64,000 nt of DNA, from the NCBI GenBank assembly GCA_004359425.1, contig PTEU01000001.1, positions 1,960,098 to 2,024,097 on the forward strand, read 5' to 3'. Under the pieces are notes generated by a model. It saw only the letters and a program-made list of their open reading frames with translations. It had not been told where the DNA came from and ran no database searches. Positions 46,771 to 55,627 of this stretch are shown piece by piece (within the stretch, counting starts at the first letter, position 1; each line of letters starts with the position of its first letter). Source of the stretch: Ideonella sp. MAG2 (GTDB taxonomy: Bacteria; Pseudomonadota; Gammaproteobacteria; Burkholderiales; Burkholderiaceae_C). The position numbers and the translations under genes were made by a program.

Positions 46771-47942
46771 CACAGCGTCCTGGCGAGTTTGGGGCTGCTG
46801 GGCAAGTTGATCAGGCTGGCCTCCAGGGCCTCGGCCACCTGCAAGCTGGCGCGGGGGCATGCGGCATACATGGGCAGCTTGTGCAGCAGCGTCCAGGTGG
46901 GGCGGGACTGAAACTTCGCATCATTGAGCGTCGCCAGCAGGCGATCGCGCTGAGCAAGGTCAGGTGTCAGCAGCCGCATAGTGGCCAACCAGTAGTTGCT
47001 GCGGGTGCCCTCGGGCTCATGGGCAAAGGCCACGCCGTCCAAGCCAGCCAGCACGCGCTCATAGGCGGCAGCCAAGCGGCGCTTTTCCTCCAGGAATTGC
47101 GGCAACCTGTGCAACTGGGCCACGCCCAGCGCGGCGTTCAGGTTCGGTAGTCGGAAGTTCCAAGCCACTTCGTCGTGGAAGAACTCCCAGCGGTGTGCCA
47201 CCTTGGCGGTGGTTGTCAAGTGCTTAGCATGGCGCGCTACCTCGGCGTCATCGGTGATGATGGCGCCACCTCCACCGGTGGTGATGATCTTGTTGCCGTT
47301 GAAGCTCAGCGTACCCAGCTTGCCAAAGGTGCCGGTGTGACGACCCTGATAGTAGCTGCCCAGCGATTCAGCTGCGTCCTCGACAATGGGGATGCCATAG
47401 CGGCCAGCCACGTCCATCAGACCGGCCAGATCCACCGGATGACCATAGGCATGCATCGGCACCATGGCCGCGATGCGTCGCCCCGTGGCCTTGTTCCTGA
47501 GCCCCTGCGAGGTGAGTTCGGCCACCGACGCCAGGTGTTCGCCCAGGGCCAGTGCATCCACACCAAGGGTGCAAACCTCGCTGTCCACAAAATGCGGCAC
47601 GGCACCTGCATGCGTCACCGCATTTGCCGAAGCCACAAAGGTGAGCGAAGGCAGCAGTACCTCGTCGCCAGCCTGCACGCCCGCGAGCTTCAGCGCAACC
47701 TGCAATGCCGCTGTACCGTTGGCCACGGCCACCGCGTAACGAGCACCCGTGAACAGGGCCAACTCACTCTCGAACTGGTCAACGTACTTGCCCACCGACG
47801 ACACGAAGGTCGAGTCCAACGTGTCTTTCACCAGTGCATGTTCTTCCGCCCCAAATTCGGGCTCGTGGAGTGCCACCAATTTGTCAGGTACCCCTAGCAG
47901 GCCTTGCATACGGCCCAGCAGCGCGTTCTCAAAAGATTGCAT
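46770..47942 (-). CDS. legC: LegC-type sugar aminotransferase
   Basis: 390 residues, DegT/DnrJ fold. LegC features are LHEPEFGAEEHALVKDTLDS near the start, VANGTAALQVALKLAGV, VEDAAESLGSYY, the PLP Lys in LSFNGNKIITTGGGGAI, and AKHLTTTAK. It aminates C4 of the keto sugar made by LegB. It starts 9 bp from the legB stop on the same strand. Confidence 0.92.
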   Translation of the reverse strand: MQSFENALLGRMQGLLGVPDKLVALHEPEFGAEEHALVKDTLDSTFVSSVGKYVDQFESELALFTGARYAVAVANGTAALQVALKLAGVQAGDEVLLPSLTFVASANAVTHAGAVPHFVDSEVCTLGVDALALGEHLASVAELTSQGLRNKATGRRIAAMVPMHAYGHPVDLAGLMDVAGRYGIPIVEDAAESLGSYYQGRHTGTFGKLGTLSFNGNKIITTGGGGAIITDDAEVARHAKHLTTTAKVAHRWEFFHDEVAWNFRLPNLNAALGVAQLHRLPQFLEEKRRLAAAYERVLAGLDGVAFAHEPEGTRSNYWLATMRLLTPDLAQRDRLLATLNDAKFQSRPTWTLLHKLPMYAACPRASLQVAEALEASLINLPSSPKLARTL

Positions 47943-47951
47943 GCCCGGGCC

Positions 47952-48947
47952 TCAGATGTTGTAGCGATCAGCCTTGTAGGCGGCCAGATTCTCAGGCTTA
48001 CCAAACCACTCAGCGGTCTCGGCCAGGCCGCGCTTGAAGCCTTCTCGGCCACCGTACTGGGGCTGCCAGCCAAACAGCTCGCGTGCCTTAGTGTTGTCGG
48101 CCCACAGTCGTTCTACCTCGGAGTTACCGGGCCGCAAGCGCACCTCATCGGTCACCACTTCGACCTCCTTGCCCATCGCCTCGGCGATCAGACGCACCGT
48201 GTCTCCGATCGAAATTTCGTAGTTGCTGCCAAAGTTGATGACCTCGCCAACGCCTTTGTCCGACATCATTGCAGCGATGAAGCCCGCTACAGTGTCTTGT
48301 ACGTAGTTGAAGTCGCGCGTCGGCGACACCGAACCCAGCTTGATCTGGCGTTGGCCGTTGGCGATCTGCGTGATGATGGTAGGAATGACGGCCCGCGCCG
48401 ACTGACGTGGCCCGTAGGTGTTGAAAGGACGAGCGATGACCACGTTCAAGCCGAACGAGGCATAGAACGAGAACGCCAACTGGTCGGCGGCAATCTTGGT
48501 GGCCGAGTAAGGCGACTGCCCCTGCAGAGGGTGGGCCTCGGTGATGGGCACGAAGCGCGCGGTCCCGTAGACTTCACTAGTTGAGGTCTGCAGCACTCGC
48601 TTTACGCCCAGGTCACGCGCAGCCTGCAGGACATTGAGCGTCCCCTTAACGTTGGTGTCGACGTAGGTGTCGGGCGAGTGATAGGAGTAAGGAATGGCGA
48701 TGAGTGCAGCCAAATGCAACACCACATCGCAGCCTTTCATGGCCTCCCTCACGCCGTGGGGGTCGCGGATGTCACCTGCGAAGACATCGAGGTGATCGCG
48801 GATGTCTTTCGAGGCGTGGTCCAGCCAGCCCCACGAGTTGAACGAGTTGTAGAGGACAAAGGCACGCACAGTGTGACCCTGGCGCACCAGAGCTTCAACG
48901 AGGTGCGAGCCGATGAATCCGTCGGCACCGGTGACAAGAACTTTCAT
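47952..48947 (-). CDS. legB: GDP-GlcNAc 4,6-dehydratase (LegB)
   Basis: 331 residues from the ATG at 48947. It is an extended SDR with TGADGFIGSHLVEALV, HLAALIAIPYSYHSPDTYVD, STSEVYGTARFVPI and YSATKIAADQLA (Tyr, Lys). The AALIAIPYSY stretch and the overall fit are typical of LegB. It is the first gene of the minus-strand leg cluster, so the cluster promoter should lie in 48948-49359. Confidence 0.92.
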   Translation of the reverse strand: MKVLVTGADGFIGSHLVEALVRQGHTVRAFVLYNSFNSWGWLDHASKDIRDHLDVFAGDIRDPHGVREAMKGCDVVLHLAALIAIPYSYHSPDTYVDTNVKGTLNVLQAARDLGVKRVLQTSTSEVYGTARFVPITEAHPLQGQSPYSATKIAADQLAFSFYASFGLNVVIARPFNTYGPRQSARAVIPTIITQIANGQRQIKLGSVSPTRDFNYVQDTVAGFIAAMMSDKGVGEVINFGSNYEISIGDTVRLIAEAMGKEVEVVTDEVRLRPGNSEVERLWADNTKARELFGWQPQYGGREGFKRGLAETAEWFGKPENLAAYKADRYNI

Positions 48948-49359
48948 GTGTGCAAGCCTGCGGCGGTTTGACAACGGGCACCCCGCTTGGCATGGCGTAG
49001 CACTGGGCACGCTGAGGGCGGAACACCGCTGAAACCAGTTTTGAACTGCTGAGCAATCGTGCAATACGGCCGCACGACGACCTTCAGCGAGAAAGACCCG
49101 TGTGGTCAGGCGGGGTCATTGCGAGCCTAGTAGTATATCTACTCAAGAGGCACTGACCTCGCCAGAGCCGGTGGGTTGACCGTTGACTTCACTGCTAGCG
49201 CTGAGTAAGCGTGGCTGTCTCGCTAAAATCACCGGGAATACAACCTCCAAACTTGGCCCTCAGACCTGGGTCTGCGCCCGCCCTCCCCAAAAAACTCTCT
49301 CAGGATCTCCCGCCCTGTTCAACCACTGCACTGAGGCGGCCACGCCCAGACGGCTAGCC
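48948..49359. other. 412-bp divergent intergenic region between legB and fkbH
   Basis: No gene supported. It must carry the promoters of two divergent operons. A 15-bp palindrome AGTAG-TATAT-CTACT (49129-49143) gives a TATACT -10-like element on the minus strand (legB side). A TAAAAT near 49225 is a possible -10 for the fkbH side, with no convincing -35. The palindrome could also be an operator. Confidence 0.45.
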
Positions 49360-51048
49360 ATGACCGAAGACCGTACCGAAGCACGCCAGATGACTCCTTC
49401 CCTCGGCATCCCCATCAATCCGCAGCACATTCTCAGAAAAAAGAAGGCGCTAAAGCGGCAGTTGGCGCAACAGACCGGGTTGCTGAAGAAGCGAATCGCC
49501 ATCCTGGGCGGATCCACCACGGCCGAAATCCGGGACGTCCTGGAACTCTTCCTGCTGGAGGGCGGCATCGAGCCCGAGTTCTATGAATCCGAGTACAACC
49601 AGTACTATCAGGAGCTGGCGTTTGAAAACGAGCGCCTGCGCAACTTTGCGCCCGACGTCATCTTCATTCACACCACCGGCGTGAATATTCAGAGCTTCCC
49701 GGCCCTGACCGACACCCGGGACGATGTGGTCAAAAGGTTGGACGAAGAGTTCCTAGCCTACACACACCTGTGGCAGCGGGCCTCAGCGGCCTACGCATGC
49801 CCCATCATTCAGAACAACTTTGAGAACCCTTTTCTGCGCCCCTTGGGTAATCTCGATTTTTCGGACCATCGCGGACGAACCAGCTTCATCCGGTCGTTGA
49901 ACGACAGGATCGCATCCTACGCACAGGACCATGCCAACTTCTACGTTCATGACATCAATCACTTGAGCGCCTCGCTGGGTCTGGAGCGTTGGTTCAACAG
50001 AAAAGATTGGTACTCCTATAAATATGCGCTAGCTTTTGAATGCATTCCTGCGTTCGCGCAAAACCTGGCCGCGATCGTCAAAGCGATCTTCGGCAAGACC
50101 AAGAAAGCCCTGGTGCTGGATCTGGACAACACCCTGTGGGGCGGCGTAATCGGCGACGACGGTGCAGACCAGATCAAGATCGGGAATGACTCTGCGGTGG
50201 GAGAGGCCCACGCGGAGTTGCAAGCCTACCTGCGCCAGTTGCGGGATCGGGGTGTCCTGCTCTCCGTGTCCTCCAAGAATGACTTGCAGAATGCCCGCGA
50301 AGGCTTCAATCACCCTCACACGGTGCTGAGATTCGAAGACTTTGCGGCCTTTCAAGCTAACTGGGAGCCCAAGTCCGAGAACATCAAGGCGATCGCATCC
50401 CAGATCAACATCGGCATTGATTCCCTGGTCTTCCTCGACGACAACCCTTCCGAGCGCGAACTGGTTAAACAACAGGTGCCCGAGGTTACGGTGCCGGATG
50501 TGGGCGACGACATTGCGAAGTACGCCACCATCCTGGATCGCAGTGGCTTGTTCGAACCCATCAGCATATCCAAGGAAGATCTGAACCGGGCTCGCTACTA
50601 CGAGGCAAACGCCAACCGAACGCAAATGCAATCGCAGTTCGTGGACTATGGCAAGTATCTGGATTCGTTGGACATGAGCGCCGAGATCGTGCCATTCAAG
50701 CGCAAGAATCTGGACCGCATCACCCAACTGACCAACAAAACCAATCAGTTCAACCTGACCACGCGTCGATATACCAACGCCGAAATCGAGGCGATCGCCC
50801 AGAACCCGGACATGATTGGTCTCAGCGGCCAACTCAAGGACAAGTTCGGCGACAACGGCTTGATCTCGGTGGTGATCGGTGCGCGCCACGGCCAGCGGGT
50901 GGAAATCGATCTCTGGCTAATGAGTTGCCGCGTGCTCAAGCGCGACATGGAACTGGCCATGTTTGACGAGCTTGTGGCGACAGGTTCTCGCTGGACGAGT
51001 TGGCCCGCTTCTCGACTGTGGGCAAGATCGTCGAAGCCATCCAGCTGA
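49360..51048 (+). CDS. FkbH-like HAD-family protein, C-terminus lost at a junction
   Basis: 562 residues from ATG 49360; ATG 49390 is possible. An N-terminal SGNH-like region (IAILGGSTTAEIRDVLELFLLEGG) is followed by the HAD domain (ALVLDLDNTLWGGVIGDDG, VSSKND, VFLDDNPSERELV) and a GNAT-like part up to DLWLMSCRVLKRDMELAMFDELVA. FkbH proteins dephosphorylate bisphosphoglycerate and place the glyceryl unit on an ACP. After DELVA the expected final 60 or so residues are replaced by an unrelated Trp/Arg/Ser-rich tail, caused by a frame change into an ACP remnant. It may be non-functional as written. Confidence 0.85.
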   Translation: MTEDRTEARQMTPSLGIPINPQHILRKKKALKRQLAQQTGLLKKRIAILGGSTTAEIRDVLELFLLEGGIEPEFYESEYNQYYQELAFENERLRNFAPDVIFIHTTGVNIQSFPALTDTRDDVVKRLDEEFLAYTHLWQRASAAYACPIIQNNFENPFLRPLGNLDFSDHRGRTSFIRSLNDRIASYAQDHANFYVHDINHLSASLGLERWFNRKDWYSYKYALAFECIPAFAQNLAAIVKAIFGKTKKALVLDLDNTLWGGVIGDDGADQIKIGNDSAVGEAHAELQAYLRQLRDRGVLLSVSSKNDLQNAREGFNHPHTVLRFEDFAAFQANWEPKSENIKAIASQINIGIDSLVFLDDNPSERELVKQQVPEVTVPDVGDDIAKYATILDRSGLFEPISISKEDLNRARYYEANANRTQMQSQFVDYGKYLDSLDMSAEIVPFKRKNLDRITQLTNKTNQFNLTTRRYTNAEIEAIAQNPDMIGLSGQLKDKFGDNGLISVVIGARHGQRVEIDLWLMSCRVLKRDMELAMFDELVATGSRWTSWPASRLWARSSKPSS

Positions 51049-51059
51049 AGGCTTCATGA
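50976..51059 (+). pseudogene. C-terminal remnant of an acyl carrier protein
   Basis: In the frame shifted relative to fkbH the DNA reads DRFSLDELARFSTVGKIVEA and ends about 6 codons later at TGA 51057-51059. This is the helix-4 pattern of ACPs (compare [19 protein letters not shown] in AcpP). The first 50 or so residues, including the phosphopantetheine Ser, are absent. Its stop overlaps the ATG of the next gene (ATGA), as an intact operon gene would. Confidence 0.6.
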
Positions 51060-52492
51060 CCCGCCGCAGCTTCGCCCTTGGCGATCAAATTGAATTTGCC
51101 CTTCTCTCGCGCGACTTCAATCCGATCCACGTCGACCCGATCGCTTCGCGGCGCCTGATCTACGGCCAACCGGTGGTGCATGGCGTCAATGCCATGCTGT
51201 GGGCCTTGTCGGAGTTTGCAGCCCATCTGCGCGGGCCGGTGCAGTTGCAGAGCCTGACCTGCGCGTTTACTAAGCCTGTGCTGCTGAACGAAGAGGTCAG
51301 CATCCTGATCGACGCGCCCGAGGCAGGCAAGGCCGTGCTGAGACTGCGACAACTGGGCCAGGTGGTGGCCAAGGTGAGCCTGGCCTGCGCGCCACATCCG
51401 GACGGGCCAGCGCCAGTGTTTCAAGGCCAGCAAGGCCCTGCCACATCCTCCTTCAGTCCCCAGCCTGACCAAGTGAACGAGGCGGACCTGCCCGGACTGC
51501 AAGGCGAATTCGCGCTGGCCTTCGATACCACCAAGGCCCTGACACTCTATGGTCCCGCACTGTTTGCAAGCTTCGGAAGCCAGGTGATTGCCGAGATCAC
51601 TGCCCTGACCAAGGTGGTCGGCATGCATGCTCCGGGCCTGAATTCTCTATTCACCGAGATCCAGCTCAAACCAGCCTCGGCTCCCCGTGTGCCAGATCAG
51701 CTGCGCTACCAGACGCAGGACTATGACCAGCGCTTCCATCAGTTGGTGGTCGCCTGCCACAGCCACACCTTCGATGCCAGATTGAAGGCCTTCTATCGAC
51801 CAGCAGCTGTGGCCCAGGCCCCCTATGCTGCCCTGAAGCGCTCAGTTTCCGACCAGGAATTTGCGTCACAGCGGGCCCTGATCGTCGGTGGATCACGTGG
51901 CCTGGGCGAAGTGACCGCCAAATACCTGGCGGCAGGCGGTGCCCGGGTCATGCTGACCTACAGCCGGGGTGCCGCCGATGCCAGCGCGATCGTCAGCGAC
52001 ATCACCTCGCAGGGTGGCCAGGCCACGGCGGCAGCCTTTGACCTGAGCTCGTTCACTGATGAGTCATTGGGTGCGCTGGACGATTTCGCCCCCACAGACA
52101 TCTACTACTTTGCAACCCCCTTCATCTTCTCGGGCAAGAAGGATGTCTTTTCCGGCCCGAGGCTGCAGCAGTTCATGGACTTCTACCTTCTGGGCTTCCA
52201 CAGGCTGCTGGATCGCTACATCCAACGCGGCACCAAGCGCTATTTCTGCCCTTCCAGCGTGGCGCTGGACGAGATGCCGGCGGCCATGGGTGAGTACTGT
52301 GTCGCCAAGGCTGCAGCCGAGGCCTATTGCGAATGGGTGGTCCGGAACCGGCCGGGCATCACGATCACCCATCCCCGCTTACCGCGCTTGGCCACCGACC
52401 AGACCGCCAGCATCGCTGCGGCTGACAACGGTGACACCGCATTGATGCTGCAACTGCTGCGCGATTTCTCTTTGGCAGGACGCCCCACATGA
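51056..52492 (+). CDS. MaoC/hot-dog plus short-chain dehydrogenase fusion protein
   Basis: 478 residues. Residues 1-105 form a MaoC-like hot-dog domain with the hydratase motif RDFNPIHVDP and YGQPVVHGVNAM. About 145-270 looks like a second hot-dog domain. About 280-470 is an SDR domain (ALIVGGSRGLGEVTAKYLAAGG; Tyr/Lys in GEYCVAKAAAEAY). Such an enzyme could dehydrate or hydrate and reduce an ACP-bound acyl group, presumably the product of FkbH. Start ATG overlaps the ACP-remnant stop, and its own stop overlaps the GNAT start. Confidence 0.8.
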   Translation: MTRRSFALGDQIEFALLSRDFNPIHVDPIASRRLIYGQPVVHGVNAMLWALSEFAAHLRGPVQLQSLTCAFTKPVLLNEEVSILIDAPEAGKAVLRLRQLGQVVAKVSLACAPHPDGPAPVFQGQQGPATSSFSPQPDQVNEADLPGLQGEFALAFDTTKALTLYGPALFASFGSQVIAEITALTKVVGMHAPGLNSLFTEIQLKPASAPRVPDQLRYQTQDYDQRFHQLVVACHSHTFDARLKAFYRPAAVAQAPYAALKRSVSDQEFASQRALIVGGSRGLGEVTAKYLAAGGARVMLTYSRGAADASAIVSDITSQGGQATAAAFDLSSFTDESLGALDDFAPTDIYYFATPFIFSGKKDVFSGPRLQQFMDFYLLGFHRLLDRYIQRGTKRYFCPSSVALDEMPAAMGEYCVAKAAAEAYCEWVVRNRPGITITHPRLPRLATDQTASIAAADNGDTALMLQLLRDFSLAGRPT

Positions 52493-53517
52493 CCGCGCTG
52501 AACCCCGGTGCACCGAACATTCGGCAGGCCCACATCGACGACCTGCCGCGCCTGATGCACTACGTGGAACACGAGTGGAAGTCGGGCCACATCTTTGCCC
52601 GTGATGCGGACTTCTTTCGTTATGAATATCAGCGCGGTCAGGCACTGAACTTCATCATCTCGGAGAGCAGCCAGGGCGACATCAACGGCATGCTGGGCTT
52701 CATCGCCTCATCAGATGCCGAGGATGGCGATGTCTGGACCACTATGTGGAAGGTGTCGCGCGATACCGGCAACCCGGTGCTGGGCATTCAGTTGCTTCAG
52801 TTCCTGAAGGCACGAGGGCATCGCACCGTGATGTCGCTGGGCATCAACCAGAAGACCATCGGCATCTACCGCTACCTGGGCTATGCCACCGGCAGCATGC
52901 ACCAACACTTTCTGCCGAACCGGAGGATGCGGGACTTCCAGATCGCCCGCATACCTGCTGAGGTCTCCCAAGCTGAACGCCCCTTTGAGCATTCATCTGC
53001 AGTGCGCCTGCGCGAGATCGCATTTGGCGACATACCGTCTGACTTCCTGCCACGCGCCGCCCTGGGTGTGCAGCCGCGCAAGGACTTGGCCTATGTCCAG
53101 CGGCGCTACTTCAACCATCCGCTGTATCGCTATCGGGTCCATGGCATCGAATGCGAAGGCCAACTGGCCACTTTGCTGGTCAGTCGTGTGGTGCAGGTTG
53201 AAGCCGCCGCAGCGTGCCGTGTGGTGGACGTCATCGGCGATGAGTCGTTGTTGCCTTCTGTTACCCACGCGCTGCACGACCTGCTAGTGCTCGAGAACCT
53301 GGAATACCTCGACCTGGTGTCATACGGTCTGGACGAGGGCATGCTGGCCAGGGCCTGCTTCAGCAAGCTGGATCTTGCGGGCGATCAGACCATCATTCCC
53401 AACTACTTCCAGCCGTTCACGCAAAAGAACATCACCATCCACTTCTTCGTGGACGGCGAGATATTCCCGAACCTGCGCCTGTTCAAGGCGGATGGCGATC
53501 AGGATCGCCCGAGCTGA
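52489..53517 (+). CDS. Double-GNAT-type acyltransferase
   Basis: 342 residues. The N-terminal half is a GNAT domain (IRQAHIDDLPRLMHYVEHEW, TVMSLGINQKTIGIYRYLGYATG). The C-terminal half has a second GNAT-like fold with LEYLDLVSYGLDEGMLARACFSKLDL. Similar proteins occur in polysaccharide loci next to aminosugar genes. It could pass the acyl group made by the preceding genes to a sugar amine. It is coupled by ATGA to the MaoC/SDR gene. Confidence 0.7.
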   Translation: MTALNPGAPNIRQAHIDDLPRLMHYVEHEWKSGHIFARDADFFRYEYQRGQALNFIISESSQGDINGMLGFIASSDAEDGDVWTTMWKVSRDTGNPVLGIQLLQFLKARGHRTVMSLGINQKTIGIYRYLGYATGSMHQHFLPNRRMRDFQIARIPAEVSQAERPFEHSSAVRLREIAFGDIPSDFLPRAALGVQPRKDLAYVQRRYFNHPLYRYRVHGIECEGQLATLLVSRVVQVEAAAACRVVDVIGDESLLPSVTHALHDLLVLENLEYLDLVSYGLDEGMLARACFSKLDLAGDQTIIPNYFQPFTQKNITIHFFVDGEIFPNLRLFKADGDQDRPS

Positions 53518-53528
53518 GAGGAAGATCG

Positions 53529-54503
53529 ATGACGAGAAAGCTGTCGGTGGTGATGTACCACTATGTGCGGGATTTGAAGAGTTCGCGATTCCCTGAAATC
53601 AAGGGCCTGGACTTCAGGTTGTTTGTCGAACAGATTGAGTACCTGCGCCGTCACTACCAATTCGTGACTGCCCAGCAGGTGGCCCTGTGCTTGGACGGCG
53701 CCGAGCCCTTGCCGGAAAAGGCCGTGTTGCTGACCTTCGACGATGCCTACATCGACCACTACACCCAGGTCTTCCCCTTTCTCGACCGCCTTGGCATCCA
53801 GGGCAGCTTTTATGTGCCGGCCAAGGCGGTGTCCGAAAGCACGGTGCTGGACGTCAACAAGATCCACTTCACGCTAGCTGGTCAGGCCGACAAGGGCCAA
53901 TTGGTGCGGTCCATCGACCGACTGTTGGACAAGTTCAGGGCGCACCGCGAGATTGAGCCCTTCGACAGTCTGGTGGAGAAATTCGCCAAGCCTTCGCGGT
54001 ATGACACCGCCGAGGTGATGCTCATCAAGAGCCTGCTGCAGCACGGCTTGCCACTGGACATCCGGAGCCAGATCGTTAACGAACTGTTCGTGCAGACCGT
54101 GGGCATGGACGAGGCCTCATTCAGCCGCGAGCTGTACATGAGTACTGAACAGGTTCAGGCCATGCACCGCCACGGCATGCACATCGGCTGCCATGGCTAC
54201 AACCACTTCTGGTGGAACAAGCTCGACCGCGCGGCGGTGGAAAACGAGATCGACAAGTCCCTGGCCTACCTGCAGGAGGTCGGCGTCACGCGCGACCTGT
54301 GGACGGCCTGCTACCCCTACGGCTCCTATGACGACCAGGCCATCGAAATCCTGGCCGATCGCCAATGCCGGTATGCGCTCACCACCGAGGTGGGCGTGGC
54401 CGACCTGCAGCGTGACATGCGCCACAAGCTGCCGCGCCTGGATACCAACGACTTTCCCAAGAGCCGGGATGCCGCATTAAACACCCGCTACTTCGAGCAC
54501 TGA
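53529..54503 (+). CDS. Polysaccharide deacetylase family protein
   Basis: 324 residues. NodB-homology motifs are VMYHYVRDLKSSR at the N-terminus, LTFDDAYIDHYTQVFP (metal-binding Asp pair), MHIGCHGYNHFWWNKLD (metal-binding His) and YPYGSYDDQAIEIL. It would remove an N-acyl group from a sugar, possibly to make the free amine that the adjacent acyltransferase re-acylates. It lies 11 bp downstream of the GNAT gene and is the last gene of the plus-strand module. Confidence 0.85.
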   Translation: MTRKLSVVMYHYVRDLKSSRFPEIKGLDFRLFVEQIEYLRRHYQFVTAQQVALCLDGAEPLPEKAVLLTFDDAYIDHYTQVFPFLDRLGIQGSFYVPAKAVSESTVLDVNKIHFTLAGQADKGQLVRSIDRLLDKFRAHREIEPFDSLVEKFAKPSRYDTAEVMLIKSLLQHGLPLDIRSQIVNELFVQTVGMDEASFSRELYMSTEQVQAMHRHGMHIGCHGYNHFWWNKLDRAAVENEIDKSLAYLQEVGVTRDLWTACYPYGSYDDQAIEILADRQCRYALTTEVGVADLQRDMRHKLPRLDTNDFPKSRDAALNTRYFEH

Positions 54504-54518
54504 GGGCGCAGCGGCCCT

Positions 54519-55547
54519 TCAACGGTCACGGGCCACACTGCTCGATGTCAAGCGCGTCATGGCGCGCTTACCCAGCTCGATGCAGGGCAGTTCGACCAGC
54601 CGGTTCAGCATTATCGACAGGCCGAAGGTGATGGGGATGAAAAACAGGATCTTTTCGATCTTGGTGAGGCCGAGCACCGGCCGCATGTAATCGATGACGA
54701 TGCCGTGGATCAGGTACAGGCAGTACGCCAGACGGCCGATCCACGGCAGGCCGGGGACAATCCGGATGCTAGGGTGGTTCATATAGGCCAGGATGAGCAA
54801 CGAAGTTACCGCCGCCGCCAGCATGACCTCCATCCACCACACTGTGCTGGAAATTTGCGGCAGAAACAGCAGCAATCCCAGCACGGCATAAAGCACCCAG
54901 ATGAAGTGGCGGCTCTTGAGCACCTGCCCCAGGGCCGCCAAGTTGTACCGCTCCAAGTAAGCCGCTAGGCTGCCCAGCGCCAGGCCACCACCCCAGTGCC
55001 AAATACCTCCGCCCAGCGGGTCGTCGGTTCCGATCAAGATGGAGATCAGCGAACTGGCCATCATGACCGCACACAGGCCGAGCAGGCCGCGCTGCCTCCC
55101 GCCCCAAACCATGGCCAGAGGTAGGATCAGGTAGTAAAAAGCCTCTACCCGCAGTGACCACAATATCCCCACACCGATGCCCAAGGGCTCCCAATCTATG
55201 GGGCGCCGGAAAAACATCAGGCCAGGGATGGCGGCGAGGAACAGATCAACCCGATCGGGCAAAAAACGCCAAAGGATCAGGAAAATCATCAGCATCGCCA
55301 CGATGAAAGCCGGGTACAACCGAAAGATGCGGCGTGCCCAGAATTTCAGCGCCTCGGTCCAGTCGAACCGTTCCACCTGCAGCACACGCGCGGCGGTAAG
55401 GTAGCCCGACAGGCCGTAGAAGATGCCGACGCCGCTACCCCCGCCGGGAAACCAGAAATCGAAGGTGTGCACCGCCAGCACGTAGAGAATGGCGATGCCA
55501 CGGATCTGGTCCAGGAACGCCTCTCGCGGCGTGCTGTAGGCATGCAT
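54519..55547 (-). CDS. Membrane-bound acyltransferase (acyltransferase-3 family)
   Basis: 342 residues from the ATG at 55547. The frame stays open upstream only because it is antisense to metK. The first motif is IRGIAILYVLAVHTFDFW, with the His expected in the family, and about ten membrane segments follow. It O-acylates a surface glycan from a cytoplasmic acyl donor. It lies convergent with the deacetylase (15 bp apart) and downstream of metK. Confidence 0.85.
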   Translation of the reverse strand: MHAYSTPREAFLDQIRGIAILYVLAVHTFDFWFPGGGSGVGIFYGLSGYLTAARVLQVERFDWTEALKFWARRIFRLYPAFIVAMLMIFLILWRFLPDRVDLFLAAIPGLMFFRRPIDWEPLGIGVGILWSLRVEAFYYLILPLAMVWGGRQRGLLGLCAVMMASSLISILIGTDDPLGGGIWHWGGGLALGSLAAYLERYNLAALGQVLKSRHFIWVLYAVLGLLLFLPQISSTVWWMEVMLAAAVTSLLILAYMNHPSIRIVPGLPWIGRLAYCLYLIHGIVIDYMRPVLGLTKIEKILFFIPITFGLSIMLNRLVELPCIELGKRAMTRLTSSSVARDR

Positions 55548-55627
55548 ATAGAGGAGGACGGGCGGATCAGTGGAACAGGAGCCCGCGGACGCTGCAGAAC
55601 AGCTTAGGCCGCCTGTTCCTACTGGGC

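Noticed and set aside
55570..55619. GGAACAGG/CCTGTTCC inverted repeat after metK
   Set aside because: A terminator is plausible, but the 34-nt loop, competing pairings and lack of a T-run make it too weak to annotate.
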